DNA from: Galdieria partita
Lineage: Eukaryota > Rhodophyta > Bangiophyceae > Galdieriales > Galdieriaceae
Direction of reading: 5' to 3'
Length of the DNA: 64,000 nucleotides
Assembly: GCA_025991245.1 (NCBI GenBank)
Contig: BQMJ01000048.1
Coordinates: 142,621 to 206,620, forward strand
In this document: piece after piece, positions 35,665 through 46,706 of the stretch
How the letters are laid out: each line of letters starts with the position of its first letter
Numbering within the stretch: position 1 is the first letter of the stretch
Position numbers and translations under genes: made by a program
The notes under the pieces: generated by a model
The model's database searches: none
Told to the model about the DNA's origin: nothing
The model's input: the letters and a program-made list of their open reading frames with translations, nothing else

Positions 35665-38304
35665 TCAGGTACTTTGCCTATCTTTTATATAAGTTCTCAT
35701 ACCAGCAACAACTTTGACTCGTAACAAGGAATCATCAATACCCATCTGCTCTAATATGTTCGAGTCTATGACTCCCATGTCTCGCTCCGAAAACTTGCAT
35801 AGACATTCGTAACATTGAGTTGATTCTTCCTCAGTTAAATGACAATATACTTTCAAAAAGTTCATCCAGTCAAAAGAAACTTGCACTGAGCTCGGAACAG
35901 AAATAGTCGATTCTCCTCTCGTATCTTCCACTTGCATCATATTCATATCCATACTTGAACGAGTACTTCTTCTTTCCATCCTTCCACTATTCCTTTCATA
36001 TTCTTCAAATGGAATACGTCTTAACAAATCTACAAACGAATTGCTCAACAAATCAGAAAGTGGTTTCAGTTGTTCCAACCATCCAGGATTGTCTGCAAAC
36101 ACTCTTTCAAGTTCTTCGCTAGCCTTGCGACCTAAAAAGGTTTGCAAAGATGTAGTTGAACATACTACAACTTGACAATGAGGAGGTATCCTCAACCACT
36201 CTTCTCGTATATTCTGTGGTTGTATCTCAGAGTTGATAGAACTGTAAACAATATTATTAGTGTTGTCTTCATAATAAACTCCACTATTCAATATCCAATT
36301 CTGATTATCACGAAAATGTCTGGAAACTTCTTCAGCATACTTGTCGCTTACAATCAACTGAATGGCTGTTAAATCATTCTGTTCCAATTCAAGCTGTGAC
36401 GCCACTGGATGTAAAAATTTAGCAACTTCTGCCTTAATCATTGAACGTCCAACACCAGAACTTGACAACTGAAAACATTTCAATGCAATGCCTATCAAAT
36501 ATACTCTCTTCTTGGTGGTTTCAGTCTCCATAGGTGTTTGCTCTGAAGAAGATTCACCTTGAATAGCAAGGAAAGAATTGTCTTTCATATCTGTGACTCG
36601 AATAAGAACATCAGGTCCATTGGAGTTTTGTCGAATAGGAACAAATATTCCATCTTTTGATAAATACTTTTCAAAAAATGGTTTCCAAGCAGTGACATGG
36701 TAAGTTGCTTCGTTAGCACTATGGATTCTACTCACTGTCGAACTAAATGCTGGAACATAATTGGGAATAGGATCCACTTTTAAGCTGCCAATGGTTTTAG
36801 CAGACTCTATTGATATATGTTCTATAAAACTATGTCGAAATATACTCAATTCTCCTAGTTTGGAACAGAAACACCAGCGAACATAAAGAATAAGAGTAAA
36901 TATAATTTCAAATTTGAAACCACGACTGGAAAGTGAATCCAATCGACTGATTGATGAAAATAAACTACAAATAAAACGAAAAGGAGGAATATTCCGATAT
37001 CGCGATTGAATATGCTTTAGTACAATCTTTGGAAAAACCAACTTGAAAAATGTTTCCTTTCTGAATCCAAAGGGTGTCCTGCTTGCTTCGTCTTGTTCAT
37101 TTCTCGAGCAACTCACATAATAAAAACCGAAATGGTTGGCAATATCCAAAACATATTCAGGATAACTTCCTAAACCACCAAATAGAGTCTCTCTCTTTGG
37201 AATACGAAATTCTAAAATACTCGCAAGAAGCATAGAAGAAAAAACAATCATTGATTCGGGTGTCATACGAGAAAGAGTTACTACGAGAGAAGTAGTCGGA
37301 GCAATTTTCTCCATTTCCTCTTTCATTTCATCCTCTGAAAGATCACATAAACTATTCCAACGTTCACATATACTTCCCAATTCATTTAAAACATGAACAA
37401 CATAGTAAGGAACACCACCTGTATAATCATATACTTGTTTGAAGAACCAATCATGTCCCTCAGGATGACTCGGAAACAATACTTTTAGAATAGGTACATT
37501 ATGACAAGTAGCATTCTGTATAAAGTACTTGACAGTTGCTTCTGAAAAAGGATCCAACCGAAGAAAATTTAACGCTATTCGGGAAGGCATTGCATCCTCT
37601 TCTCTACTAATTATACAATCCGATCTCCCCGCAACAATACAAATGACAAAAGGTTTACTTACAACCACTGATAAAACTCTAAAGAAGGCACGGTACACGT
37701 TGTGCAGTCGATTTGCTCCTTGTGAAACCATCAATTCCTGAAACATTTTGAATTTGTCGTCTTCTAAAGCTCCAATTTCATCAATAAACAAATATAAATA
37801 ACGTTTCTTGGTTACTTGCAAGAGTTTCTGAAACCATTTTTCTGGATTACCAATACAGGAGAGAACTTGAGAAAGTAAATCTGCACCGTTGGGAAACCGG
37901 GAAAGAGCTTTCTCACTTATCCACTCCAAAAGTGTATCTTCAAAACATGTTCCCCTCGGTACATGGAGAAGATTCAACACAACATATAAAGTCTCGTTTA
38001 ACAGAGCGTGTAGAGAACGTTCTCCTACATTCTCCCCTTCTGCAATGCCAGGGAGACCATTTTTATCTAAATATTGCAATAAAAACTCTTTGTTGATTGA
38101 AAGGAACCTTTGGAAATGCTGCCCGAAGGCGCTTTTGCCGCTCCCATACATTTGCGGAGCGTAGCTGACGTGAGGTCGAAGCATTGTCGATGTACCGTCT
38201 TGTTCCAAAGGATACGATAGTAGAAAACTTTCTAGAACTTGCAATACCGCTGATTCTCTATTGACAAGGGGAAATTCGATACTTTCAACACGAATAGTGT
38301 TCAT
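35665..38304 (-). CDS. P-loop NTPase with nuclease-like and SAM-like C-terminal domains, type C
   Basis: An 879-residue single-exon protein from ATG 38304. The NTPase domain has YAPQMYGSGKSAF (Walker A, 54-58), LFIDEIGALED (Walker B, Asp175-Glu176), AGRSD in a sensor-like strand, and YTGGVPYY near 295. The middle region (about 330-540) is helical and unassigned. A REase-like core follows: FVPIRQNSNGPD (Asp565), LIGIALKCF (Lys609), then a helix KAEVAKFLHPV. The same layout occurs in gene B. The last ~70 residues (WMNFLKVYCHL, ..., ILEQMGIDD, ...) look like a SAM protein-interaction domain, which B and A lack. Nuclease activity is uncertain because Ala-Leu-Lys replaces (D/E)xK. This is the intact C of the right-hand module. 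Confidence 0.75.
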   Translation of the reverse strand: MNTIRVESIEFPLVNRESAVLQVLESFLLSYPLEQDGTSTMLRPHVSYAPQMYGSGKSAFGQHFQRFLSINKEFLLQYLDKNGLPGIAEGENVGERSLHALLNETLYVVLNLLHVPRGTCFEDTLLEWISEKALSRFPNGADLLSQVLSCIGNPEKWFQKLLQVTKKRYLYLFIDEIGALEDDKFKMFQELMVSQGANRLHNVYRAFFRVLSVVVSKPFVICIVAGRSDCIISREEDAMPSRIALNFLRLDPFSEATVKYFIQNATCHNVPILKVLFPSHPEGHDWFFKQVYDYTGGVPYYVVHVLNELGSICERWNSLCDLSEDEMKEEMEKIAPTTSLVVTLSRMTPESMIVFSSMLLASILEFRIPKRETLFGGLGSYPEYVLDIANHFGFYYVSCSRNEQDEASRTPFGFRKETFFKLVFPKIVLKHIQSRYRNIPPFRFICSLFSSISRLDSLSSRGFKFEIIFTLILYVRWCFCSKLGELSIFRHSFIEHISIESAKTIGSLKVDPIPNYVPAFSSTVSRIHSANEATYHVTAWKPFFEKYLSKDGIFVPIRQNSNGPDVLIRVTDMKDNSFLAIQGESSSEQTPMETETTKKRVYLIGIALKCFQLSSSGVGRSMIKAEVAKFLHPVASQLELEQNDLTAIQLIVSDKYAEEVSRHFRDNQNWILNSGVYYEDNTNNIVYSSINSEIQPQNIREEWLRIPPHCQVVVCSTTSLQTFLGRKASEELERVFADNPGWLEQLKPLSDLLSNSFVDLLRRIPFEEYERNSGRMERRSTRSSMDMNMMQVEDTRGESTISVPSSVQVSFDWMNFLKVYCHLTEEESTQCYECLCKFSERDMGVIDSNILEQMGIDDSLLRVKVVAGMRTYIKDRQST

Positions 38305-40574
38305 TCTGTAAACTCGCAACAACCACAACAGATCACCGAATCACACAACAATAATCCAATTGAGGGAATCATTTGAGTGCCGCAAAAGTTCTTGAAGAAA
38401 GTTTAAGCTGTTCTGTAAGAGTAATGTATAGGCTACGTATGAGAGCTTATAGTATAGTCCTACTTTCAATTGACTTTGTTGTTTTCCCTGTGACATAGTT
38501 ATTTGTTTTCACAGTGGACAAATAACGGATTGACTCACTTTCAGAACATTGTGTAAATTCAACAAACAAAACATATTTGGGAAACTTTGTCGTCTTGAGT
38601 AGATAGTTTGTTTGCTTGTTTCTTTTAGTGTGATAATAACTTTGGGTATAAAGTTTGCTTCTAATTTTGTTGTTGGCATTTTCAGTTCGGAGGACTTTCT
38701 TCAGGTTGTACAAGTCGACTTTTTACCTCTGAATTCATTTGAGCAGTCAACGATTCATTTTGAACATTGGTTTCCACTCAACTTTCAGTATCTGCTTTGT
38801 AGTCTCTAGTATTCAAGCGAAAATCAACTGTGTTTATTTCAAGAATAATGTCGTGATAGAAGGTTCCAAACTTGCACTGAGTTTTAGCAATTGATCCAGT
38901 AAGACCTGTTATAAGTCAGCTTTATTTGATTGGGTGTTGTTTGAAAGTAGTTTTATTAGGGAACTGTTCTACAGAGTCTTGTGAAATAGGGTTGAAACTC
39001 CGCTTTGAAGATATTTTGCAGTGATCCAACTAGATTCTCAGCTATGTCTTGTGTTTGTTGAATAGTTTGCAATTTCCATATGTCAACATTTGTCTATTGA
39101 GAGACTCTTGTGAAAGTGAAAAAGACGAACTATAGTTGACTATGCCTGATTTTTGAACAGTCAATGACACTGCATGTCTTCGTAAAGCCTATTTCGCTAT
39201 TACAAATTTAGTTGAGATCTGGAATCCAACTGCTAGCAAACCTAATTCTTGCTGTGACTTGTTTCGAGGCAACTGATGAAGTAAAGTTTCTACTCAAAAC
39301 TTACAGCCCAAGTCTAACTGTGAATGCTGGAGTAACCACAACAGAGATACGAAAATGTAAAATGATGACAAGTTAGCTTGCGTTGATTATAATGACTGAT
39401 TGATTGAGTGGTACAACTTGAAATGATTCAATTTTAAATGACTATATTTGAGTACAATCATTTTGTCCCGATTCATGATCAATCGGTATTCTATGATTCC
39501 GTTACAACTTTGCACAATCTTCTCTAGGAAGGCTTGCGTATCTTTCTTCTTGAAAAATAAGGTCAATATCCTCTAGGAGCATTCATTCAATCCAATAACA
39601 GTCATGGCTGCAATTTATGTTCACCTTTTGACTTGATAGAATACTCTCCATTCCTTCTTGGAATAAATTACATCTTACCTTCTACATTTTCTTCTTGGGT
39701 TTATGAGTAGAATAAAACGAAACTACAAGTTGATAGTTCCAGAGTGTTCGACTAGTCCTGGCTCCATCACAATGTGATTGGAAGGGAGAAGAATCTTTGG
39801 AGACTGTGTTTGAAGTTGGATTGCCAAGATTTTGACGCTCAACGCAGTTTATTAGAAGTTGTTATAGAAGTTTTATTATCCATTTGCTTTTTTTTGTGTT
39901 GTAACATTCAAACCAGCCACGACCAGCCCGCAACCGCGAGTTCCAATAGTTTCTGGTTTCTATTTCGATATATCAATATTGACTATCCCTGTGGCGTGTA
40001 TTTTAAAAACAACTCTTGCTGCTTGTTCCTGGTCTTCACTGCAAATTATGTGTCCACGTTGTTGAGTGCAGAGTCAACTTGAAAGATTACAAGCTTTTTG
40101 GCCCACTAAGGTGTTCTTTTGGTTTTATGAAGAGGACCAATTATAAGGCAGAATTCTCACAAGAAACATAAAGCCAGTCCTAAATAGCAACAGTTTAGTA
40201 TATCAAGAAAAGAATACCACAATTTGACGAATAAGTAAGGTAACTCGAAAATATGGACAACTTTGACTACGATAAGCTTAAAGTCTGAAAATCTAAGTAA
40301 CATTCTCTATATTTAAAAAAGTAGAACAACGGCGGAATGTACATTTCATCGCAGCAGCTACTCGAGGAGAGACATGAAGAGAAATTTCTTGACAGGTGCT
40401 TATCAATCTTTGATAAACATTATCATTTTCTATAGAACTGAAAAAGGATAATTTTGGAATGTCAATTCAACTGAAGGCACTCAAGTAACAAACTATTCAT
40501 GCAGTTCAAGAAAAAAGCTCGTGAGCAATAGCAAAAAAGCAACTTTCTGCCAGCTTTCAGAATTCTCTTTGTGT
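38305..40574. other. Spacer between gene C and pseudogene A', with one N module
   Basis: About 2.3 kb; the matching spacer in the left module is only about 0.5 kb. It holds gene C's promoter, a copy of module N (39.37-39.77 kb) and about 0.7 kb of unassigned sequence, so extra sequence was inserted or retained here. No convincing gene. Confidence 0.55.
39370..39770. repeat. Noncoding module N, copy 2 (out of place)
   Basis: Matches copies 1 and 3 (ATTCATGATCAATCGGTAT, GCATTCATTCAATCCAAT, end block near GTTCCAGAGTGTTCGACTAG). Unlike the others it is not flanked by an A and a B gene, and lies about 1.1 kb upstream of gene C. It suggests a deleted B gene or a recombination junction. Confidence 0.8.
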
Positions 40575-42868
40575 GAATTCATGCACTGTCGCCAATGAAT
40601 ACCTTTGGAATCCAATAGACGAAAATCTACAATCCTTCCAGAATCATCTTCTTCTAACGTAATAGTAAATTCCTGTTTCAAAAAGAAGCAAAATATGCTT
40701 AGTAATTGACAATTGCCTGTTGCTTCTCTCTGTATCAACTTATCGCGACTGATCGTCTTACTACTTCTTTGCAAACAATTGGAACGCTTTGTTCATTTTT
40801 GCTCACTCTTTGTACTATTAGTTCATGAACTAGCCTATTCTGAGAAACTGAATAAAACTTTCTTGAAAGAAGGTGGTAAAAAGGAGTTTTCAATAGTAGC
40901 AGAGTCACGATTATGGTTGTAAATGAAGATATAGATACTTGAAAAAAGTATATATGCCATTGAGAATTTACTATACCCACAAAAATATAGTCAAATCGAG
41001 GATCTCGTTCTTCCGGTATATCCAACAGGAATGAGTAAACTTTTTCATTGGAGGATCAAATTCATCTCTAATCAACCGAACCCAACTTTTACAAGATAAA
41101 CTCAAGTTCCTATAAGGTTTGCTATCGGAACGGATAGTCACTTTTTCCACATTACTGACAAACCATAGAAAGAATCATTCTTCAAAAGTTTGACCCTTTA
41201 TTCTCTATCCATTTCGATAACGTTCAGCAAGTTCAGCCAAGTACTTCTCAGAAGCATATCTTTCACGGAAAGAGGATAACAAGATGTCGCGTGCAACACT
41301 ATTATAAAAGCGCAAGTAGATGCGATCCACTACAACTAATAAACCTCGACTAATATATGCCCCGTCTGCAATCGTAATGTTGGGTTTAGTTCTATCCATG
41401 AATAGCTTATAAAGCATCGAATCAAAATTTCTCTTTTCTCTTTCAGAGCTAAGTCCATCGAGATAGTCATTATGCCTTCTCATCATTTCACAATACACTT
41501 TTGCGGTGAATTCAACCCTCAAATCTTCAAAACTAGCATCAGGATGATCGTTGGCCAGAGCTACCATTTTAGCTATCATTATAGGCACCAACCCAGTAAG
41601 TTCGACCACTTCATCTGAATGTTGACGAAGAATAGAGGGATAATCAGGTAAATCTTCCCACAAGTCAAACTCTTTGAAACCTAGCGGCTCCAAATAGTGT
41701 TTGACATCTCCATAACCACTACGCAAATTATCTTCAAATTGATGATGCTGTGAACCTGCAAGAAGAACTCCACAATAAGGCTATTCAAGTAAATAAAAAA
41801 GTCATCATAAAACAAGAGAGAACCATGACTTACTGTTTTCATTACTTCAAACTCAGTGTAAAACTGGAAAAAATCCGGCCATCTATTTATGTTACTACCA
41901 AACTCGCTCCACAACGCATTATGTTCATCTACAATCAACAAATTGCGTGGTGCAAGCAGCATCATAATATCTCGAATATCTGAAGCCAGAGATATATTTT
42001 TCACTTTCATAGCAAAATAAATGACATCTTTAAGGGGGGCACCATTCAAAGAACGATACCAAGATGACTCGAAACTTGGCATTTCTTCTAAAATGTCTGC
42101 ATTCATAAAAAGCAACATTTTCAAGTAACGGGAAACCATTTGAGAGATGTTGCTACAGTTCTTCAACCACGCCTCTGCGTTTCCAATATACTGCAGGGGA
42201 ATCCTGCAATGCCTTGAAAACACAGCCGCCATATAGAGCTCTACGCTCTTTCCTAGACCACTAGCTGCAGAAACTATGATCTGCTGGCGTGGAGGACTGC
42301 AACCTTTTGCATCAAGACTTTCAATGTGTCTATTCCACCTCTTGATAAACTCTCGTCTCAGAAAGATTCTCGAAATATTACCAGGACTTGGCTGAACTGG
42401 AAAATCTTCGGGAAACTTCTTGGGAGCAAGCAACGGTGCAACGTCTTCAAAAGTTTCTTCTCCAACTTTGAAAACTTTACCTCCTACTTGTATTTTTTCT
42501 CCAAGAACTGACGCAACAGTTTTGAACAAACACTCTTGTTGAAGATAAGGCAAGTTTGTCAACCATACGTTGCTAAACTTTTCGTCAATTTTAACATCGT
42601 CTTGTACAAATATCTCTCTAAAGTCAACATATCTTTCACTGTCCCTGTCACGACCATTTATGATTGAGGCAAGAATAACTCTTCGACGACCAAAATTAGA
42701 ACGCTTCTTGTCAAAACAAGACAACGCCTTTGTAAAGCTTCTATTCCATAAATGACACTCTTTGGTTCTACAAAACACCATAGCTTTGAATGGATACTAA
42801 ACATTGGCTCGGGAAAGACATGTAGAATGAAACGAAAAAGCAAAGCAACCAACAAGCATTGCAACCAT
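40575..42868 (-). pseudogene. Pseudogene copy of type A (A')
   Basis: Close copy of gene A with the intron and both splice sites preserved (donor after ATGAAAACA, acceptor before CCTTATTG). It is broken in several places. An in-frame TAG at 42799-42797 follows the signal-like N-terminus. A TAG at 41207-41205 corresponds to a CAG in A, and a TGA at 41177-41175 to a TTA. A 1-nt deletion near 41.02 kb shifts the nuclease region, and the last ~40 codons of A are missing. The P-loop SGLGKS and VDEHNALW survive, so a truncated NTPase-only protein from an internal ATG (42781) is conceivable. Most likely it is a young pseudogene. Confidence 0.85.
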
Positions 42869-44600
42869 CCAACGTTATCTCACAATCTCGAAGCCCGATG
42901 GATGGACGATTGCTCTAAAGCCAATCAATAATGATATAGTCATTGTCTACTGAACTGTTGTTTGTAAACAAAGACCCTACAAGTTTCACAAAGTTTAAAC
43001 TAAGTATGTTTGATTAGAAAAATTGTCTTTCAACGAACAAGTGAAAGCTACAATTTGAGTAATTTTATTTCCCACTATTGATGGTGTTTGACTTGCTGTT
43101 TCAAAGAGAAATATTGTACTGCCTTCTCTTAGTTACCATGTTTAGAATGTTGTAAAGTTTGCAAAAGCACGTTGTTACTTATTCAATTTTTATGTCTTGA
43201 TAATAACTATATACAGCATTCTAGGAGTATCCTTGACAGTTGTTCATTGTTTACGAAAATTGCCAAAGTGCATCGTATGCTAAGATAGAAACGACTCCCT
43301 TGCATATAGTCGATAAGCATTTCTAACACAAACTTTGAATCTTTCTGATGAAAAATATGCTTTCAACTTACCCAGAATTGGTTTGTCTGATACTCTCATA
43401 CAATTTATCGTCTCAATAAGAGTCGTTTACAATGTATTTGTCTGGTTTATTTTCAGATGATTGCTTTGTTTTCCAAAAAATGTTGACGCGCTATATATAT
43501 GGCAAGTTTTGACTATTTACCAAAAGGGATTTTCATTTAAAGTCTTTTTCCGTCAGGCTCAATTTGTTTTGCTTTCTTAAGTGACAATAAGTAAAAATAC
43601 TGCTCTTCAAGACATCCATAGAATGAATTCATTTGAACTAAACACCAATTTGCAAGTCATTGAAGAGAAACTGTTTCTTCTCAGACAACATTCACAATAT
43701 ATACAAGAGTTTTGAAACAACAGTAGGTCAACAAACTATAAAACAACCAAGGTCGAGTTGTACGAAATGTCATTCTGTAAAAGCAAAGGACCTAACATAT
43801 TTCCAAGAAATTGTTTGAATAACAATTTGAAGACTTTAAAGGTAAAATGTCAAACGTTGTTATGATTACGAGTTAGTCTTGGGTAGCTTATAATAAATGA
43901 TTGATTGAGTGCTAAAACATCCATTGATTCATTTTTAAATGACTATCAAGTTGCGCATATCACTTTGTCCGGATTCATGATCAACCGGTATCTATGATTC
44001 CATCACAACTTTGCATAATTTTCTCTAAAAAGGCGTGCGTATCTTTCTTCTTGAAAAATACGATCAATATTTTCTTGGAGCATTCATTCAATCCAATTAC
44101 GTGCGTAGCTTGATAGAATACTTTCAATTCCTTCTTGGAATAAATTACATCTTACCTTCCACATTTTCTTCTCGGATTTTTGAGTCAAATAAAACGAAAC
44201 TATAAGTTGACAGCTCCAGAATGTCCAACTAGTCCCCTTTGATGGTTACACCAGTTGGACATCATTCAAACAGCGTTGTCAATTGCAAAGATATGAATGA
44301 TCAAACTCAATATGGTCTCTGACAATGTATTTGCAAGTAGCATAAAGATAACAATATTCTAAGCTATGTTCTCGTGGTAAGAAAAGTAAACAGTTAATAT
44401 TTTTCTTATACATACATTTTTTGATTGAAAGAATGTGTGAAAAAGAATGACGAGTGATTTAGGTGATTAGATGACTTTTGACGCTGTTCTATGACAATCA
44501 TGACACATTTTAGAATACCACTAGTACATTTCAAACATATTTAATTCACATGTTCCAGAGATAATTATCGAATGAACAATTGAATATACGAATTCAAACT
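42869..44600. other. A'-B' intergenic region, paralogue of 30.79-32.61 kb
   Basis: Collinear with the A-B spacer over nearly its whole length, with small indels. No conserved ORF. The similarity appears comparable to that of the flanking genes, which supports duplication as one block. Confidence 0.75.
43870..44280. repeat. Noncoding module N, copy 3
   Basis: Third copy of module N, about 0.3-0.7 kb downstream of B' stop, at the same place as copy 1 relative to B. Shared blocks as for copy 1, with local substitutions (GATCAACCGGTATC; a shortened region after CCAATTAC). Confidence 0.8.
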
Positions 44601-46706
44601 CTATTGCCAACTTAAGAAACTGTGACGAATTCTTCGAAGTAAGTCGGGTCCAAAATCCCCAAAAAGGGGACGATCAGAAGAGAATGCTCTTTCAAGTCCA
44701 TTCAATATTTCTTTGTCAATGAGCATTTCTACATCTCTTTCACAAAGAATAACAAGTTCACAATTGGAAGGAATCGTAAAAGATTCACTTTCAATAGACA
44801 TTCCACTACTGTAACAACGACTTTGATCACCCAACTCACGTGAAACATCGAATGCCAATTTTGTACTAACTACAATAAGCATACAATGATTCTTATCAGG
44901 TGCGTTGGATAAAACTTGATTAGAAACAGGAACGAGAAATTTTTCTCCTTCTTCAATAATATCTGACCAGCCAAATCGTTCAGAATTCCAACGACCTTTG
45001 CAAGCAACTCCCACAATAAGAACTTTAGAGTCAACGGGAGATTGCAATTTGAATATAATATCAGGACTATGCGAAGTGGTGTCTATTGGAATATAGACTT
45101 TGTCAAAATAAAGTGCTTCTTGAATAATCTTGTTCCATTCATTACTTTCATAAGTTTTCCGTTTCTTGTTTGATTCACTCTTTGATTCAGAAACACCAAC
45201 AGATCTCATGTAATCAAGAGGTAAAGGTTCCCTGATAGGAAGTTTCATCTCTTTAAATACGGCGGATAACTGACACAACAACTCCCTAAACTCATTTCGT
45301 ACTTTGGACGAAAGCATCAAAATAAGTCGGATAGCAACAATTCCTTCAAATACTCGACACTTTGAAGAAAAGAAACAATCAAATGGCTGTAATTTGAGTG
45401 ATCCAAGAAGTATCTTTTCAAATAACGAGAGAGATGGTAGATACTCAAAGTTTCCAACGAAAACCTTTGGAATCAGCACTTGAAAAGTATCCTGCTTAAT
45501 AGGATATCGATAGAGTCCCATTTCATTAACAGCGTCAAACAAATAATATCCCGAGTTTAGTGCATCATATACTTTGAAAGGTATATGAAACAGAGCCATC
45601 ATCAATAATATGCCAAATTCACTCTTTTTGTCCTCGTCTGAAGTTGATATGGGTTGTATAAACGGTTCAGCACAGATTCTTTGGAAACTATCCTCATTCA
45701 TACATGACAAACATTCTTCTTTCAACATAAAAGGCTGTCCTCTTGTTTGTACAAAATTCAAAAGCATATTCACTGCACGAGTAACCAAACCAGGGACTCC
45801 ACCGGTACATTCCAATAGTGCCTCTGCCAGTTCATCTACTGAAAACGAAGAACTACATAGAATATCACAAATACGATGTTGAACTTGTCCTTTGAGAGTG
45901 CTCTTTTCAAGGAATTCAACGATATTGGAAGAGCTTAAAGGTGATAACGAAATAAAATGTAGCAACACTCTTGGTCCAAAAGCCACAGAATTCTTAATTC
46001 TTAAACCAGTGCTTTTCCCAACAACAATAAAGAATATATTGTCTTCTTTACAAAGTTGCCTAATAATACCGAAGAAGTCGTTATATGGAAAAACTTCACC
46101 ATCTTGGGTCCTTTCCAAATTGAATTCGCCATAACTTTCGTCTAGAGCACCGACTTCATCAAAAGCAACAAGAAGAAACTGCTCAGAAGAAATACCCAAA
46201 ATCTTCCGCAGCTCAGGAAGTAAAAATTCTGGATAGAGCGGAATCTGTTTGTAGACGTCTTGAGGCCTCATAAATGACAAACCAACCTGACTACAAGCAG
46301 ATCGGTATAATAAATAGTAAAGAGCCCACTCCAGACTTTTTTCTTTCGGTTCAGTGGGTTCGAGGTCTCTCAAGTCCACGTACAACAGGGTGGAAGTTTT
46401 CAACTTATCTAAAAACTCTTTCTTGGAAGAGTTCGAAGAAAAAGACGCAAGGGAAGTTTCACTAAACCTCCGTATCAACTCCAAATAGTTGACACAAAAA
46501 GTAGTCTTGCCGGATCCAAACATGTGAGGCGAAAATGGGATCGTCAAACGGTAATAGGAACTGTTTGATCGACCGCTAAGTTGTTTTCGGCTTTCTTGAA
46601 GTTCGTAAAGTTCTTCTGTAACGCGATACACATCTTCTTCACGATCTACAAAACCAGGCTTGAACGTGTTGTCGGTCGCCCATCTTTCACCTAAGTTTGT
46701 CATCAT
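44601..46706 (-). CDS. STAND-like P-loop NTPase with degenerate PD-(D/E)xK domain, type B'
   Basis: A 701-residue paralogue of gene B, intact from ATG 46706. All motifs are kept: HMFGSGKTTF, LLVAFDEVGALDES, TGGVPGL, the KKRK patch, SHSPD and VGVACKGRW with the following EEGEKFLVPV helix. Most residues are identical to B. The region after Walker A, near residues 120-165, has diverged most and may specify target or partner (inference). Purifying selection is suggested by two intact frames and conserved motifs, but was not measured. Confidence 0.75.
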   Translation of the reverse strand: MMTNLGERWATDNTFKPGFVDREEDVYRVTEELYELQESRKQLSGRSNSSYYRLTIPFSPHMFGSGKTTFCVNYLELIRRFSETSLASFSSNSSKKEFLDKLKTSTLLYVDLRDLEPTEPKEKSLEWALYYLLYRSACSQVGLSFMRPQDVYKQIPLYPEFLLPELRKILGISSEQFLLVAFDEVGALDESYGEFNLERTQDGEVFPYNDFFGIIRQLCKEDNIFFIVVGKSTGLRIKNSVAFGPRVLLHFISLSPLSSSNIVEFLEKSTLKGQVQHRICDILCSSSFSVDELAEALLECTGGVPGLVTRAVNMLLNFVQTRGQPFMLKEECLSCMNEDSFQRICAEPFIQPISTSDEDKKSEFGILLMMALFHIPFKVYDALNSGYYLFDAVNEMGLYRYPIKQDTFQVLIPKVFVGNFEYLPSLSLFEKILLGSLKLQPFDCFFSSKCRVFEGIVAIRLILMLSSKVRNEFRELLCQLSAVFKEMKLPIREPLPLDYMRSVGVSESKSESNKKRKTYESNEWNKIIQEALYFDKVYIPIDTTSHSPDIIFKLQSPVDSKVLIVGVACKGRWNSERFGWSDIIEEGEKFLVPVSNQVLSNAPDKNHCMLIVVSTKLAFDVSRELGDQSRCYSSGMSIESESFTIPSNCELVILCERDVEMLIDKEILNGLERAFSSDRPLFGDFGPDLLRRIRHSFLSWQ

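Noticed and set aside
41681-42781. A' frame running on past the MKT codon as coding sequence
   Set aside because: The tail reads through the intron; the preserved donor and acceptor match those of gene A.
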